From Ornithodoros turicata (lineage: Eukaryota; Arthropoda; Arachnida; Ixodida; Argasidae): a stretch of DNA of 64,000 nucleotides. The notes below the pieces were generated by a model. It was not told where the DNA came from and searched no databases. It was given only the letters and a program-made list of their open reading frames with translations. The translations under genes were made by a program, and so were the position numbers. Position 1 is the stretch's first letter, and each line of letters begins with the position of its first letter. The stretch spans positions 82,254,160-82,318,159 of the forward strand of contig NC_088202.1 in NCBI RefSeq assembly GCF_037126465.1, written 5' to 3'. Below, one piece after another: positions 34,002 through 44,378 of the stretch.

Positions 34002-34180
34002 GTTTGCACAGTGTTGCCGTCTCGCATCAGGGTTGCCAGATGCCAAACTCGTCTCCCGCCAAAACTGATTCATAAAACAGCCCAACCACTGATATCTATC
34101 TATAATCTATAAAGGCTGGATGGCGCATGGGAGAGGGGCTCGCGGGGAAGAGGCGTGCATTCGGGCCGCCATGTTGGGAG
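34002..34180. promoter_or_regulatory. Putative divergent promoter of CTU1
   Basis: The region lies directly upstream of the CTU1 start codon. It contains GGCCGCCATGTTGG (34164-34177), a YY1-like element often found at TATA-less housekeeping promoters. The start of a plus-strand ORF overlaps it. Confidence 0.4.
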
Positions 34181-35000
34181 GCCCTAAAGCGCAGTGTGCG
34201 CCCATCATGGCGCCCATAGAAAACAATGGGAGGCAACGGAGATTGTGAGTATTTATAGCGCTGCAGGCGTTGATCGTTGCTTCTCATCACACAATTTTGT
34301 AAGGTGCCAGTATACTGATGTATCCTAACAGTGTTTCACAGGTGTCCTGCCGTTCGATTCTTAATTACGTTATGTTTTGCATTCCGAAACTAGACCGTCA
34401 CAGCAGTGCAACGCTGAGGATTGTACTACAGTACGTTTCCCAGCCAATATTTCAACAAGAAACGATGTGAGGTTAACAACCACCATGTATGTAATATCCC
34501 GTACTGCGTTCTGGACAAAAATTGTTCCATAAAGAACGGTCCGGGAAAGGATATACTCGCATGGCAGAAAGAGATCGTTCTGTAGAATCACAGCCGTTGT
34601 TTTAGCCGTGTATCGGTTTCGTATGATTTATATCAAGCACCGCCGCAGAAAGTGTCTTTTAGTGAACGACTGCGGTGCTTTGCCTCGCAAATATGGACAC
34701 ACCGAAGCAGCCCAAATACGTTGTGAGCGTGATCTAATTGCTTCACGCAATTAGAACACGCTCGTTAGGACAGTTAATCAGGTAGTGATGTAAGCTTAAT
34801 CAATTAAGTTACTTAAAAGTGGTAACACCTCCTTGAGACACAAGATTTACCTCTTTGAAGTACAGCCCTTCTATGTTTGTTTGTTTCTTCCTTCATTTGT
34901 TCTGATTATTTGCAGGCGCGGTTGTGCCAAACTGAATGTCCTTCTCGAGTACTCACATGCTTTTGCTGAATACAACTGCAGCGTGAGCAAAGCTGCTTAG
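34171..35000 (+). CDS. Putative small spliced ORF divergent from CTU1 (52 codons)
   Basis: The ATG at 34171 opens a frame to 34244 with a strong donor (GATT|GTGAGT). A good acceptor (CTGATTATTTGCAG) at 34915 begins a second segment (34916-35000) that continues in frame to TAG. The product would be 52 residues with no recognisable domain. It could equally be a non-coding upstream antisense transcript from the CTU1 promoter. Splice-site quality and position are the only evidence. Confidence 0.28.
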
Positions 35001-35279
35001 GAACGGGGGCCTGCTATCCAGTGCTGACTTTGTCATGCTTGTTATGTGGAGCACGTTCGAAAAAATGCGGCTGCACATCTGAAACTCCAATGAGTATCTT
35101 CGTCATCTAAAAGAGAGCGTCGTAGCACCGTTGTGAGACCAGACACGCTTTCTGAATATCTTCTATGGCACCTTGTGCAGTTTGCACAATTTTGTTCAGC
35201 ATCGAAGTCTCTCATAGGAACCACTTTGCATTAACTGTGACTCCCATCTTACATTTTGATGTGCAAGGGCCTTCTTGCA

Positions 35280-35375
35280 CTACACACGCATGGTCTGCAA
35301 CAGGATAATTGCAGCAGGACGATTTGGAGCTTGAAACAGTTGCGATTTTGTCATTTTGGCCCTCGTGTACCCCGT
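35280..35375 (-). CDS. Putative exon of an upstream minus-strand gene
   Basis: After the acceptor GTTTCACAG the phase-0 frame gives GYTRAKMTKSQLFQAPNRPA and ends at TAG. The phase is compatible with the putative first exon at 37231-37163. Another frame is also open to 35212, so the coding frame is not certain. Confidence 0.25.
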   Translation of the reverse strand, partial: TGYTRAKMTKSQLFQAPNRPAAIILLQTMRV

Positions 35376-36063
35376 CTGTGAAACGTAAACAAAAAAGTCT
35401 AACACGATATGCTTTTGTAAAGAAGGTCACTGATGGTGAGTAAAGAGAATATACAAGTTCAAGTTTATTCAACATTTTATATCATACATTATATTATTCA
35501 ACATTTTATATCAAGTTTATACAACATCAAGTTATGCACTTATGCGTTTCAGGATACAATGAACGTGCAGGGAGGCCACAAAAGACTACATTTATTGTTT
35601 TATGACCTTGCTACAATGACAATATATATTTTAGGAATGACAATGGACAGGTACTCTCTCTAAATTTGTAGCACTCAATTTTAGGTTAGAATGAGCAATG
35701 AATAGCAACTTCCCTCCTGGTATTTTCTTATATATGATGAATTTTGAATTTAATGTGATCAAATATGTGTTAATATAATAATATATATAAGAATATAATA
35801 TGTGATAAGTGAATGTGATCAACAGTAGATGTAAACAACACCAGTAGCCAGAGAAGTGCATTCTCAAGAAATAATTTTCTTCTTATAGCATATATGTGCA
35901 TGCCCTATTAACTGAAACAATTATCACGGTTCTCACGGTTTTAATTTCTGAGAGTGTACTGTAGAGACGGCTTAGATCTACAACAGTTAATACAAGGTAT
36001 TATATACTGTGAATACATTTAAAAATCCCATGTGACACATACTTTCTGGAGGTGCTGTGGTAA

Positions 36064-36138
36064 TCAAAGTTTGTGGGCATTACGCAGGTTCTGCACCCAT
36101 TTCTTGAGTATGTCGAGGCAGCTGTGAAGTAACCTGCA
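36064..36138 (-). CDS. Possible exon, upstream minus-strand gene
   Basis: The segment follows the acceptor ATCAATGCAG. One frame reads LLHSCLDILKKWVQNLRNAH before a stop and another stays open to a GTATGT donor near 36040. It is exon-like but unassigned. Confidence 0.2.
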   Translation of the reverse strand, partial: CRLLHSCLDILKKWVQNLRNAHKL

Positions 36139-37162
36139 TTGATGATGATTATTCCAATTTTTATGGTGCATCGACAACAAAGGAAATAATACATCAGAAC
36201 ATTGGTTTGGGCGCAACCAGTTAAAAATGAATATGTTGTTTAATAAATGCATTGGACAAATGTTAAAACATCAGTTTAAAACATGGTTTACAATCCCTGT
36301 ATCTTCTAAAAATTAAAGAGATTAAAAACTATTCTAAAAAGAATATGGGGGAACTCTTCTAAAAAGAATTATAATCTCTAATTATTATATTGCTGGGTGA
36401 AGGAGCCTAAAGTGTAAGCTGTGTTTCTGATGTGGACATGTAAGAAAATATGCAAAACTGAGAGAGGCTAACCACAGTGCGTGCACTGAGGTTGTTCCTT
36501 CCTGTAAAGTAGAAACCAGTGGATGAGGAACGTGATACTCAGCTGTACACCCAGCCGTATCACACTGCACAGATTATTCACTGGGTAGCCCTCATGACGA
36601 AACCTGTATTGAGAGACCACTTTTGCCTTAAAAACTGCTTCAAATAGCACGACACGCTACAAATTATTACTATCGTAGCAAGCTGACGATACAGCTCACA
36701 AAGGCGTTATTCAAGTCGCGCCACACCACCGTTACGTAGGATTCTTTGTCACAAATCAAACCAAGGCACAAAACAATACCAATACATGAAAAAAGGTGAC
36801 AATCGTGGTCTCATTATGACGTAATACCGAACTTGTGCGTGAAGGTAATTCAAAGAAATGAATGTGGCACTTGCTTCCGCAGAGAACACCGTGTGCCATG
36901 CTAGCAATGCATGCAAAAAAGCGCTCGAGTGCTCGCACATATATTGATGACAACACTACCTGTGTAGTGTAACGTGTTCTTTCAAGCATATTATGCACTC
37001 AAACTGTATTTGCCGCCGGGTAAAATGCAAGTGTGCTCGATTGAACGTCGGAAGAGCGATCAAGCAACCTGCATCCAGTGCTCGTTTTGGGCAAAAAACA
37101 CTTCATAATGGTCAACTAAATATACAGAATGAACGCCTATTTATTCCTCGAGAGTAACTCAC

Positions 37163-37231
37163 CTGTATAAATTTAGGCCCTGTAACCTTGCCAGTACGGT
37201 TGGTACGACCGTAATTGCAAGAAGTTGCCAT
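37163..37231 (-). CDS. Putative first coding exon of an unidentified gene
   Basis: ATG at 37231-37229 in good context (GATCATGGCA), 23 codons (MATSCNYGRTNRTGKVTG...), then an ideal donor CAG|GTGAGT. About 30 bp upstream lies a YY1-type element (GGCCGCCATCTTACGG, minus strand). I do not recognise the protein. Following exons could be among weak candidates at 36.1 and 35.3 kb. Confidence 0.4.
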
Positions 37232-37346
37232 GATCGCTGCGGCGACTGTTGTGGGTACCGTAAGATGGCGGCCGGTTTCTTCACGCTCGCGCTCCCTATA
37301 AGCGCATATGCATATAAACTCATATTATGGGCACATTAGTTCGCTT

Positions 37347-37674
37347 TGAACAGAGAACTGATGTTCTGAGGCTGGAACAACATAGAAAGGGACAATCACA
37401 TACAAGCCTCAGAACATCAGTTCTCTCATGTTCAACAATTGCCGCTTGCGTCGATTTCCGTCGTATGAATGTTGTGTAGTGTGCAAAAATGTAAGAGTGA
37501 AAGGAGGATGAGTGAGAGAGAGTGGCTGGTTTGTCCCTTCAGTTGACGCACACTGGAAGTCGGCGAGAAGGCGTGTTAGCTTAGCTCAATTGGTAGAGCC
37601 CTGGGCCGGTAATCCAGAAGATATGTGTTCGAATCATACAGCTGGCTAACCTTTTCAGTGACTTTCATCTTTCA
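37347..37674 (-). mobile_element. tRNA-bearing fold-back retroposon, copy D (most complete)
   Basis: TAGTTCGCTT flanks both ends (37337-37346 and 37675-37684). In canonical orientation (minus) it begins TGAAAGATGAAAGTCACTG, carries the tRNA-like unit antisense, and ends in a terminal stem-loop: the 22-bp segment at about 37351-37372 is inverted at about 37393-37415 (AGCCTCAGAACATCAG core). It shares body sequence (GTAAGAGTGAAAGG..GAGAGTGGCTGGTTTGTC) with copies A and B. Confidence 0.82.
37575..37650 (+). tRNA. tRNA-like sequence, anticodon loop CCGGTAA
   Basis: 76 nt with acceptor GTTAGCT/GGCTAAC, D arm GCTC/GAGC and anticodon stem CTGGG/TCCAG (one mismatch). The anticodon would be GGT (Thr), with C at 33. 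The T stem is damaged (ATGTG/CATAC). CTTTT follows. It is a repeat-borne tRNA relic. Confidence 0.55.
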
Positions 37675-37684
37675 TAGTTCGCTT

Positions 37685-38324
37685 GTAAACGTGTTCAGGA
37701 AGACGTCGGATGGCAAGAAGTCTTTACAGTCCATTTGTCCACTGGGCGTATTTCACGTGAAGAATGTTCATTGAATGATCACGTGAAGAATGTATGTTAT
37801 TGTAGGAGGGCTGTATTTTGCATATAGACACCCAGATCACTCTCATATTACACCCCTTCGAGGCTGATCCTCTCATAGATGGGTGTGAATTGGGTGCACA
37901 TCTACAATGGTGTGTTGAGGGTGTTTAAGGGTGTTTTGGCCTTATTGTAAAATGTTTAACATTGTTGTGGAATATTAATGCGTGTACACTGAGTCTTAAT
38001 TTTCCTTCATACCAAAACCAGTAAGAAGCACAAACGTTTTCTTGATGTTGAATTTATACTCCAAGCAATTCCTCACTTCTGTGTTTTTTGTGTATACAAT
38101 CAAATTAAACTTAGACACCTCACCCTTCGTTTTGACTGGAATGCGAGCAGGGCTACCGAATTTGCAGACGACATGCAATGTATATGCCATTGCTTAGGGG
38201 TGTTGATTTACACAAAAAATTGAATCAGATAGCGTATCGTCCAATTACCAGTGTAGACCAACAAGCCGCACACCCGCTAAGTTGACGTTACACCCTTTGG
38301 GTGTAGTAAAAACTCGAACTCGAT
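37685..38324. other. Spacer with GGTGTAA-type MITE ends
   Basis: TTACACCCCTTCG near 37849 and TTACACCCTTTGGGTGTAG near 38286 resemble ends of the MITE family at 39099-39217. No gene seen. Confidence 0.35.
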
Positions 38325-38995
38325 GTTGTTGTTGTCCGTTCTTCTCGTCCCGAGTGGCGGGGGACGGATGGGCGATGATGATGTGCACGAAGTGTCCAAA
38401 TCCTTCTCCGCCGCTCCGAGTTCGATGAAGGGATGATTCGGAATCTGCTCGATAGGCACTGATTGAAGCCTGACTCAGATGACGGTGATACGGGCTTTAT
38501 TCACTGGAGACTATGGTACATAGGGATATTTACAAGATTTACACACTGTACTCGATGTTACATGTTCCGAAGTCCGGCTCCCAGTGCTCTCTCCGTCGCT
38601 GCGGCCGCTTAAAAGGGTGACAGATAGGGCCACCACCCCCGCTGAAGGCTTCCAATCGGGCGGCCTGGGTTCAAAGGGTTACAACTCGTGGTTGGCCCAG
38701 TTTAAATACTTGTCCAGACCTGAACCGCCCGATTGCACACTCTCTCCACGCGATTTACGACCAACGTTTCGAGGTGTCAACCCGTGCACGACCTAACTTC
38801 GGTCAGTGCATGCCTCCGGCGCCAGAACCCAGATTTATGGCCGTCGCGACGGATCGAGTTGCCTGGAGGACCCCAGCTCCCCTGCACCTGCAACGATGCC
38901 ATTCCCTTTCCCTTTCCCCACTGACATTACCAGTCGGGTCAACCTTCGTCGCAGGCTCGTTAGGAAAATGGGCAAACATCCCCCAACAACACCAG
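38325..38995 (-). mobile_element. Probable solo LTR
   Basis: The ends are TGTTGTTG...CAACAACA. On the minus strand a TATA-like GTATTTAAAC (about 38702-38711) lies about 200 bp before an AATAAAG signal (about 38497-38503), the LTR promoter/poly(A) layout. No target duplication was found, so the borders are uncertain. Confidence 0.4.
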
Positions 38996-39098
38996 ACGTG
39001 GGCGGGTGATGCCAGATGTTACAATTTGGGCAAATATAACATACTTCTCTCATACAAATTCTCATAATGGTCATGCAAACACAACTCAATCCTTTACA

Positions 39099-39217
39099 GG
39101 TGTACCATAACTCACACCCCTTTAGGTGTAAAAGTTTGAATGCGTTGTGAAACACACCATGCGAGGTAGGTGTATTTCATTACACCTACACACTTCAGGG
39201 GTGTGAGTTATGGTACA
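39099..39217. mobile_element. Small palindromic MITE
   Basis: GTGTACCATAACTCACACCCCT at the left is exactly inverted at the right (39199-39217), total about 119 bp. Confidence 0.8.
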
Positions 39218-39547
39218 CACACCTTACACTCAAAAGGGTGTAAAAAAAGTTTAGTGTGACGAGGGGTGACAATCATAGTGTGGTCATGTACTGTCGTCCG
39301 AGCGCATGTGGCGTGAAACGCTGAAATAGCCCAAAAATAGCCAAGATTAAAAACACCCCACCAACTGTCACAAAAATTTGCCCAATTTGGCGGTTTATAG
39401 GCCCAATCTGGCAACCCTGTTTCGCAGTGGAACACTGAGAAGTAGCCGAAGAAATAACAATACCTGAAAAGGTTGATTGTGTGCATGAGCTCATTTCGGC
39501 CGATCGGCCCGTTAGAACATTGCAGAGACCAAAAAGGCATATCCACA

Positions 39548-39656
39548 ATGAAAGATGAAAGTTTTTTCTTATTTTTATTTCTTAAGCAATTTGAGGCTTT
39601 GTTTGTATCTGTCCCTTCCATGTCTGTTCCAGCCTCAGAACATCAGTTTCTCTCTT
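39548..39656 (+). mobile_element. tRNA-bearing retroposon family, copy E (tail only)
   Basis: GCATATCCACA flanks both sides (39537-39547 and 39657-39667). The 109-bp element joins the family's 5' start (ATGAAAGATGAAAG) directly to its 3' tail (ATTTGAGGCTTTG...CAGCCTCAGAACATCAG), with tRNA and body missing. Confidence 0.8.
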
Positions 39657-39667
39657 GCATATCCACA

Positions 39668-40085
39668 GTTGGGACGGAAGCTGTCAGCCAAGTGGGTGCT
39701 GAAAGCTGAAATGCATGAATGCCGACGAGAGACAACGCCGAATGGACGCGTCCAAGATGATTTTGCAGCATTTTGAGCATTCTGGTGACACTTTTCTTGA
39801 TTGACTAATTGCGTGACTGACTCAATGCGTCACTATGATCCAAAGACCATATATGGCACTTATCCATGGAGGCACTTTGGTTGAGAAAATCTGAACAAAT
39901 TCTAGATGTTTTGCTGAAATTCCAGACGGGGGCTGACTTGGGGACTCACACTATAAAGGGTGTTTTACCTAAAGTGGTAAAAAAATTCCAACTCGAGAGG
40001 ATTGTGGGACTTTCGGCAGTTACCTTCTGGAAAGTTTTACCGCGCTATTTAAAAAGGCTTTGGACAATTCTTGAGGGAAATTAAT
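39668..40085. other. No gene or repeat recognised
   Basis: Short open frames only. Confidence 0.35.
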
Positions 40086-40144
40086 TTTTGCAGTCGAACT
40101 CTGAAAATTGTCAAGCGAAACTCACTTTTTTTCCTTTTTTTTTT

Positions 40145-40580
40145 TACAGAAATATGAAGTCCTCTACGTATAATTGTAGACCCAGCAAAAACTATGCACA
40201 GTATAGCAACAAAAATAACCGAAAAAAAATAGCAATACTGCTGCATTACCCTCGCCTGCTTGATTGTCGCAACAAAGCGCACGCGGATGGTGCCTCGAGG
40301 AGAGGAAGTGTTCCCGCCTCTTGTTTCACCTTTCTTTCCCTCGCTTTGAACTTGATGCTGGTGACGACTGTCTTATCACAAACAAAACAAATGAAGGCGG
40401 GGTCCTCAGTTCCTCCCGTAGCCGCGCATTTCACGCGCGCTTTTTTGAGACAATATTTGCAGGCGGGGCTAAAGCTTCACATTTACTTTTTTGATTCAAG
40501 TATTTCTGTTGCTTTACTATGCATAGTTCTTGTTGGGTCTGCGGTCATCCGTGGAGGTCTTTATATCTCTGTTTTTTTAA
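40145..40580. mobile_element. MITE-like element with diverged inverted ends
   Basis: The left end (TAGACCCAGCAAAAACTATGCA) is matched, inverted and diverged, near 40515-40545 (TGCATAGTTCTTGTTGGGTCTG). The outer parts both carry CAGAAATA..-like and GAGGTC-like segments. No TSD determined. Confidence 0.5.
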
Positions 40581-41120
40581 AAACAGTGAGGTTGGCTTAA
40601 CGGAGGATGACAGTGACCGCAGCTGGAATCCTCCCTGGAGCCGATCTTGAACACTGTGAGTTCGTGAACGCAGATCCCGTGCGTAGCCGATGGAGCATTG
40701 TTTGTATGATTCCGGGGAAGGTCATTCATGGGAAGAGGTCTACGTATCTGTCAATCTGGTCTACATAACGTCTTCTATCGCGGGGTAAGCTGACGCTTTC
40801 CCGAGTCTCGAAGACGTGTTTTTATGTCGTCTTGAAGATGTCTGAAACACATACCTCAATGTCAGAAAATTCAGCCTTGTGGATATCCATCGGGTACAGC
40901 TTTGTGGAGATCTGCCTGTTTCTTTTTCTATATTTTTTCAACCTTGTCCACCGTCACTACATGTTTCATTTTCTGTTTCTCCAAGCGGTACTGCAACCAA
41001 CTCACCTTCAGCCCAACGTCTGTGTTTCTTACTGCTTTTGGTTTGAGACAGTCAGCAGGTCCATCGAAAGTAAGCTTACTCAGTGCACATAAATCGTCCT
41101 CTTTTGAGATACGTCTTGAG

Positions 41121-41326
41121 CAGAGATGGCGAAGACGTATTATAAACGATAAATCTGTACGCCTTGCAAACGTGGACGGAAGACGTTTATGCAAGAGGTA
41201 TTCCTTTAGGATAAGTCTTCAACAGAGATGGCGAAGGCGTATTATAAACGGAAAATCGGTACGTCTTATGAACGTATTATCAATTACGGCTTCAAGACGT
41301 CGCGTTGACGTCCTGATCGTCTCTAT
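41121..41326. repeat. 102-bp tandem duplication rich in GACGT
   Basis: CAGAGATGGCGAAGACGTAT at 41121 recurs at 41223 (CAGAGATGGCGAAGGCGTAT). The surrounding 40.7-41.36 kb is rich in GACGTC/AAGACG motifs. Confidence 0.75.
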
Positions 41327-41392
41327 CCTAATTTGACCAAATAAACACGACTCTAAGACGTTTTGTGTTACTAGGGAAGCCAATAGCACATT

Positions 41393-41697
41393 CGTCACTA
41401 GGGGTACCGATGAGCCTAGTATGCCAGAATTTTCAATAGCTTGCAGTGCAGATTTTGAGTCAGTGAAGACTGCCCATTCCTATTGTGCTACAACTGCTAT
41501 TGTGCAACAAAAAGGAGAGGGTGGCATAGAGTTCCGCAGCTGTTGATGAGGTTGGATGCCAAAGGCGTCGTCCTTGCACTACCCCTTCGGATGGTATGAC
41601 GAATGCCGAGGCGGACTTGCGATTTCTGGATGAGCCATCTGTATATGCTGCTGCAGACGTAGAAGCCGGGCTGAACAATATAATTGTAAGTGATCAC
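41393..41697 (-). pseudogene. LINE RNase H domain fragment
   Basis: The minus strand encodes YTDGSSRNRKSASAFVIPS, TSSTAAELYA and, after a frame change, FTDSKSALQAIEN. These are the catalytic Asp, Glu and Asp blocks of the RNase H domain found in I-type and related LINEs. It is cut at 41697 by the Penelope remnant. Confidence 0.8.
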
Positions 41698-41810
41698 TGG
41701 TTCCGAACATAGGAAGCTAGGACCCTTAGAAAAGACACCAGAGACTGAAGTAGGGAGTAGGGGAAAGTTATTTATTAAGCTGGCATTTAAACTAAGGGTC
41801 TGGGGAAGTC

Positions 41811-41841
41811 TACGTTTCGGCGGAAGCTCCGCCTTCTTCGG
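41811..41841 (-). ncRNA. Hammerhead-ribozyme-like motif in Penelope terminal repeat
   Basis: The minus strand reads AGTC-CCGAAGA-A-GGCGG-AGCTT-CCGCC-GAAAC-GTA-GACT. Stem II is a perfect 5 bp and stem I 4 bp (AGTC/GACT), with GAAAC intact. The CUGANGA box has one substitution (U4 to C), expected to impair cleavage. Confidence 0.5.
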
Positions 41842-42135
41842 GACTGAGACGAAAATCTATGTACAAGGTCTTTTAAAAGGTTACAAAAGTGTCGTCACAG
41901 CTGGTACAATTCCACTGCGAGGCAGTCATCAGTGAGTCATGTTCTGGAGGATTCCGGAAAGTTCCTGGGTCATCGGCCGGGGAGATTACGTGTCAGAGCC
42001 TTGGAGTTCCAGAAAGGTCTGGGGTCGCGCTCGTTGAAAACCTGTTGTCCGGGGTGTTCTTAGCGTCATTGTGTCCAGCTGTAAAGAAAAGAAGAAAAGA
42101 GGCAGCGGGCACTCCGAGGACACACAGAAAAAAAG

Positions 42136-42627
42136 TTATCCGGATATGCTTCTTACAGTTGATAGCACTCCTTTATCCTCATTTATTAGAGATTGGAGTT
42201 TGTAGATCAAGTACGATTCGCGTTGCTCTCTGCAGCGATCGGATGTGAAATTTGACTCTACAATAAAAAGTGCGACGTTATTAATGGAATGACCGGGTCG
42301 ACTAAAATGGCGGGAAACCGGGAGGCTACCTTTTTTCGAAACATCTGATCGGTGGTTATTGAATCGAATCCTAAATGAATTTTTACTTTGACCTACATAT
42401 TGCGCGGAGCATGTTGTACATTGAATGATATAAATAATGTTACTGGAGTTACAGTCAAAGTCGCCATCTTGTCCCGAAATCTCGGGATTTCGAGACAACA
42501 AATTATATGCTAAAATCCAGGGATCCGAACCATAGATGTCTGCGATACAGAATGAACAACTTCCTATCGCTTCTTTTCTTTCGGAATTGATGTATTTTCT
42601 GGGGTTTCGGGATTTTCCCGCGGCCAC
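42136..42627 (-). CDS. GIY-YIG endonuclease ORF of a Penelope-like element
   Basis: 163 codons. From about residue 63 it reads NIIYIIQCTTCSAQYVGQS, then a run with NNHR, PVSRHF and GHS, and RCREQRESYLIYKL: the GIY-YIG endonuclease domain that ends Penelope polyproteins, with its Cys pair and C-terminal Arg-Glu. In Penelope elements it nicks target DNA for insertion. The frame is open from its first Met, but the upstream reverse transcriptase is missing, so it is a 5'-truncated copy. Confidence 0.8.
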   Translation of the reverse strand: MAAGKSRNPRKYINSERKEAIGSCSFCIADIYGSDPWILAYNLLSRNPEISGQDGDFDCNSSNIIYIIQCTTCSAQYVGQSKNSFRIRFNNHRSDVSKKGSLPVSRHFSRPGHSINNVALFIVESNFTSDRCREQRESYLIYKLQSLINEDKGVLSTVRSISG

Positions 42628-42960
42628 AGGAAGCGCGGGCGGGGGCGGGGGAGGAGCATATTACGGGAGGCTGCGATCGGCTCGCATGACGTTTCGAGCC
42701 GTTGCTTCATGCTGGCGATAGGAAGCCGCATCTCGATTCCAGGGAATCGGGAACGCCCTCTTGTCGTCAGCACTGTACATTGTCCTCTGACTGACGTCGC
42801 ACGCACGTCCCTCTCCGTGGTAGAGGCTACTTGCGACGATCTCGTTGCTTTCAGATGCCTACAATAAATCATACCGCTCGAGCTTCGGGAAGAAACTAAT
42901 GCACGAATCTGATAAAGTTCGAAATACACTATCGCCTGCAACAGCAATCGACGAGTCTCT

Positions 42961-44030
42961 GCTCTAAGAGCGAACTATCCATTTAAGTGCGGCCTCTCGC
43001 AGCCTCACGGGTATCTATCAGTGACAACAACGGATAAGTGATGATGATGTTAGTGGGATCAGCGACACGAATGCTGATACAGTCGATTTTTGTTAAAGCC
43101 GCATTGTGTTAAAGCCGCACCACTCATTTACTGTGTCACCGGTTGTCCGTGCCACAATGGTGGTTGTAGAACCACTTCACTAGTTGTTGTCATCCAGGTG
43201 TCATGGTTGCGAATGAAGCTGCAGCACAAAGTTGGCCCAAAAAATGAAATAAAGAGTTCCATTCGTAGACCGCCTCGGACCGAGCTAACCCCAGGAGGGT
43301 GAGAGCCCATCCTCAACCGTGCAATGTGTACCTTGACCCAGTGCCACGGGCGCTCTTCTCGGCGCTCCTCGGGAATGCGTCAGGCACGAATGTTTAGAGA
43401 GTCGGTATTTTTAAGTCACACGTGTGGCGCATGCAAAAATATTGCGTCCTATCGAGTTTACCCGATAAGGCACTCACCGGGATGAGAAAAGGAAACACTT
43501 GGGCCAGCCATCGTGGCCTGTCGGAGTGCGAACAGGTCTTAGGTGGGACACGAGCATTTCCGGTTGGCAGAAGAAAATACCAAAACAGCTGCTACGTGCT
43601 TGGTGGATGCTGACCTTATTTGGCCAGACGCTTGTCCACCTTGTGTTCTAGCTACTTCTCCCATGCGCAGGGACGCTCTTGTACCATGTTTTGCGGACAT
43701 TCTAAATGTGCATTACGAATTACGCATTAATGTGCACATAACTTTAACTTCATTCTCATATCTCACATCTAATGTTTCAGGTCTAATGTCGTAGTGTACT
43801 GCTCTCCAGTGGTGAATCACCCCAGGTCATAGTCATGATTTATTTGTTGCTGTTGTTGTCCTGTCTGCTGCGTGTTTTTGGTGATCCCTCGTCGAACTTG
43901 TGTTGATATCCTGAAAGTTTTGTGAAGCGGGATGAAATGGAACGTCCTGGGTTGCAAAGCGCGGAAGGTAGGGGCGGGTCGTGATTCATTCCAAGACATC
44001 TTCCGCCAAACTATTGACATAATGATGACA
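42961..44030. other. No gene recognised
   Basis: A one-sided Tigger-like end (TA-CAGTCGATTTTTGTTAAAG) is at about 43079. The remaining open frames look non-coding. Confidence 0.35.
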
Positions 44031-44038
44031 GATATAAG

Positions 44039-44283
44039 CAGTGCCGGATTTAGGGGAGGGCAGACGGGGCACTTGCCCCGGGGCCCCCACCAGTAAAGGC
44101 CTTGCCCAAGGGAAATCTGTTTTGCATTCCTGAAAACGCATCCCTGAAACGGAAACTTGGTAAAAATCTGTGCTCCGTCCACGCATATCGACCCCGAATG
44201 ACACATTGGATAGACATAGAATACACGAGGGAGCCCCCACAGCATAGTGCCCCGGGGCCCCCACAACTGTAAATCCGGCACTG
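44039..44283. mobile_element. hAT-type MITE, 245 bp
   Basis: TIRs CAGTGCCGGATTTA / TAAATCCGGCACTG are flanked by GATATAAG and GATATACG (8-bp TSD, 7 of 8 matching). Inside, both halves carry inverted GCCCCGGGGCCCCC motifs. Confidence 0.88.
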
Positions 44284-44378
44284 GATATACGGCCTCACCC
44301 TACCCGCACCGGTATGCCGTGCTCGCCAAGTACTCAATGCACGTGGCACATTGTGTTGCCTACGTATAAAACGTATGA

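Larger units (their letters stand above)
41698..42960 (-). mobile_element. Penelope-like element, 3' part with GIY-YIG ORF and terminal repeat
   Basis: The ORF at 42627-42136 and a downstream hammerhead-like motif (41811-41841) lie in the order expected for the 3' part of a minus-strand Penelope element. The reverse transcriptase is not found. The upstream limit is uncertain. Confidence 0.7.

Noticed and set aside
40902..41336. 144-codon ORF
   Set aside because: It spans a 102-bp tandem duplication in repeat DNA, and the product looks like translated repeat.
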